Shown here: piece by piece, positions 33,895 to 35,045 of the stretch | How the letters are laid out: each line of letters starts with the position of its first letter | Numbering within the stretch: position 1 is the first letter of the stretch | Assembly: GCA_019243205.1 (NCBI GenBank) | Contig: JAFAUR010000515.1 | Coordinates: 1-35,045, forward strand | Length of the DNA: 35,045 nt | From: Acidobacteriaceae bacterium | GTDB taxonomy: Bacteria; Acidobacteriota; Terriglobia; Bryobacterales; Bryobacteraceae | Direction of reading: 5' to 3' | The notes under the pieces: generated by a model | Seen by the model: the letters and a program-made list of their open reading frames with translations, nothing else | Told to the model about the DNA's origin: nothing | Databases searched by the model: none | Translations under genes and position numbers: made by a program

Positions 33895-34671
33895 ATGTTT
33901 TCGCAACGGTACCTACAAGCTGTTTTGGCTCTCATTGCCGGGGCAGCTTCGCCATTCTTGTACCTGCATCTTCAAAAAACTGCTCGGGCCCATTCGGCAC
34001 CTACCGTAATCACCTTACAGGTAAAGGAGTTCTTTACTGTCCCCGTAGATAGTCAACTGAGACTTGTCGACGTAGCAGGAACTGGCACGGACCTTTGGTT
34101 CTTGCTTCACGGGCAGACCGGCTATAAACCAATAAGGACGGATAGCGCAGGCCACCTTCAGACGACGACAGACTTAACTCCCACCACTACTCGGATAACC
34201 AATATCTTTGCGGCCGAAGATGGCCGCTTGGGCGTCCTAAGCCGGGGCCGGGTAGACGTCTATTCATCCTCAGGCTCTATGTTTCAGACCAATCAGATTG
34301 GGGATGTGCTCGGATGCACTTTCTTGGAGCAGAACTTCGACGTGTTCTCGGGTACGCCGAATGGTGTTGGCCGTGTCGCAGGCAACTCGATCAACCAGAT
34401 TGCTGTGTCCGGGACCGCGCCGGCGGGCAATTGGCCCGTCCTTGTGCTCAGCTTGACGAAAGAACGCATTGGAATCGTTCATACGGTATCCGCCACTCTC
34501 CACCAGGTTGATGTGCAAAGTGGAGTTTGGAAGACCTCTCAGCTTACCGCTCTAGAGATTCAAAATGTGAATCGGGAAAAACCAACCGACCGCAGTGTGT
34601 CACCAGCTATTTTCGCTGCTTCGGTTGACAATTTGTCTGGGGATTTTTTTGCCGCGGTAGCGTCCCTATAA
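33895..34671 (+). CDS. exported beta-propeller-like protein of unknown function, 3' end probably frameshifted
   Basis: I do not recognise the family. The ORF encodes 258 residues with an N-terminal signal or signal-anchor (YLQAVLALIAGAASPFLYLHL). The rest is beta-rich with short repeats of the kind LRLVDVAGTGTDLWFLLH, ITNIFAAEDGRLGVLSRGRVDVYSSSG and VLVLSLTKERIGIVH, which suggests propeller blades. The GC content at third positions looks lower than in the neighbouring operons. The frame stops at 34669 after FFAAVASL, but the next frame continues as a similar blade (see following entry), so the gene is probably truncated by a frameshift. The protein may be exported and anchored. A palindrome lies 72 bases upstream. 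Confidence 0.55.
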   Translation: MFSQRYLQAVLALIAGAASPFLYLHLQKTARAHSAPTVITLQVKEFFTVPVDSQLRLVDVAGTGTDLWFLLHGQTGYKPIRTDSAGHLQTTTDLTPTTTRITNIFAAEDGRLGVLSRGRVDVYSSSGSMFQTNQIGDVLGCTFLEQNFDVFSGTPNGVGRVAGNSINQIAVSGTAPAGNWPVLVLSLTKERIGIVHTVSATLHQVDVQSGVWKTSQLTALEIQNVNREKPTDRSVSPAIFAASVDNLSGDFFAAVASL

Positions 34672-34753
34672 CGTCAACGAAGGTGCAGTCATACTTCGAT
34701 TTAAAAATGACGGGACTCTTCTTTCGCGATTCCGATGCTTACTGCCGAAATGA
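34664..34753 (+). pseudogene. frameshifted continuation of the propeller-like gene
   Basis: In the +1 frame, starting at 34664 and ending at TGA 34751-34753, the DNA encodes 29 residues beginning PYNVNEGAVILRFKNDG and ending CLLPK. This reads as a normal beta blade that follows GDFFAAVA of the upstream ORF without a gap, which implies one extra or two missing bases near 34661-34668. After the TGA the same frame stays protein-like (HFALSNIAVIGGKLSLIS), so a longer ancestral gene is possible. A sequencing error would give the same picture. Confidence 0.45.
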
Positions 34754-34871
34754 CCGGCATTAAACACAGCAAGAAATCACGACGGGCATTTTGCGTTGAG
34801 CAACATAGCTGTCATCGGGGGCAAGCTATCGTTGATTTCTAACTCTCAGCGTATGTGGTCTGCTCTACCAC

Positions 34872-35045
34872 CTAAACTGAACAGCCCTTCGCGCCCAACT
34901 TCGGCAACGCCCGTATGCGCTTCCAGCCCTCGCCCTCATTCACCTGCTCGACTTTGATCTTCTCGAAATACGCGTCCAGTACAGCCGCTCGCTCCTGGGC
35001 CAGCGGTGGAGAGCAGTAATCTTCCTCTTCCCAAACTGCTGTGCC
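34872..35045 (-). CDS. C-terminal end of an unidentified protein (partial, 5' end outside window)
   Basis: The - strand is open from the window edge to a TAG at 34872-34874, giving 57 residues. The sequence begins GTAVWEEEDYCSPPLAQERA, continues VLDAYFEKIKVEQVNEGEG and ends LPKLGAKGCSV. Its mix of charged and hydrophobic residues is typical of real protein, and no competing frame is as good. It was missed by the ORF track because its start is outside the window. I do not recognise the family. It faces the decayed propeller-like gene tail to tail. Confidence 0.6.
   Translation of the reverse strand, partial: GTAVWEEEDYCSPPLAQERAAVLDAYFEKIKVEQVNEGEGWKRIRALPKLGAKGCSV

Noticed and set aside
33771-34052. 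93-residue + strand ORF
   Set aside because: It overlaps the signal-peptide region of the 258-residue gene in another frame, contains the palindrome, and has no recognisable features.

Overview
The window looks like a stretch of bacterial chromosome with moderately high GC and dense, ordinary housekeeping genes. The likely source is a Gram-negative-type (diderm) soil bacterium, and an Acidobacteriota (Solibacter/Bryobacter-like) origin fits best. That placement is an inference. It rests on a TolC-type outer-membrane protein, a bacterial myo-inositol-phosphate synthase, an SthA-ROK pair, TTG/GTG starts and the overall gene style. No phage, IS element, CRISPR array or plasmid function was found. 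Convergent genes abut almost without spacers.

Layout. (1) 1-3382: the tail of an unknown + strand gene, then a - strand pair for shikimate kinase and a MOFRL-type glycerate 2-kinase, then a + strand pair for a LON-domain protein and a HAD hydrolase. (2) 3384-16436: one long - strand respiratory complex I operon reading nuoA-C-D-E-F-G-H-J-K-L-M-N. The genes overlap or nearly touch. nuoB and nuoI are absent from their usual places, and NuoG carries Cys motifs for one more 4Fe-4S cluster than the E. coli or Thermus protein. (3) 16437-22473, + strand: a gene-poor stretch, an orphan thiS, a MerR regulator with a good sigma70 promoter, an exported S41 protease, a GMP synthetase with a eukaryote-like duplicated C-terminal domain and apparently a CTG start, and a TolC-family protein. 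(4) 22485-28568: a LytTR response regulator (-), then + strand myo-inositol-1-phosphate synthase, an extended SDR, a small Lys/Ala/Gly-repeat exported protein, soluble transhydrogenase SthA, and a ROK-fold protein lacking the usual N-terminal phosphate motif. (5) 28570-30192: an exported M28 metallopeptidase (-). (6) 30256-33592: a three-gene Kdp-type signalling operon in which KdpD is split. The membrane histidine kinase half comes first, then KdpE, then the cytoplasmic KdpD/USP sensor half as a separate protein. (7) 33621-35045: tRNA-Pro(GGG), a perfect NtrC-type palindrome, an exported propeller-like protein whose 3' end looks frameshifted, and the C-terminus of an unknown - strand gene. 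This last part reads as more variable DNA next to a tRNA.

Working together: complex I oxidises NADH and pumps protons, SthA balances NADPH and NADH, and the split Kdp system would sense K+/turgor or nucleotide state. Central biosynthesis is represented by aroK, guaA, ino1 and thiS. The most useful leads are the split and reordered KdpD, the complex I operon without nuoB/nuoI together with its five-cluster NuoG, the GMP synthetase architecture and start, and the broken gene with the palindrome beside tRNA-Pro.
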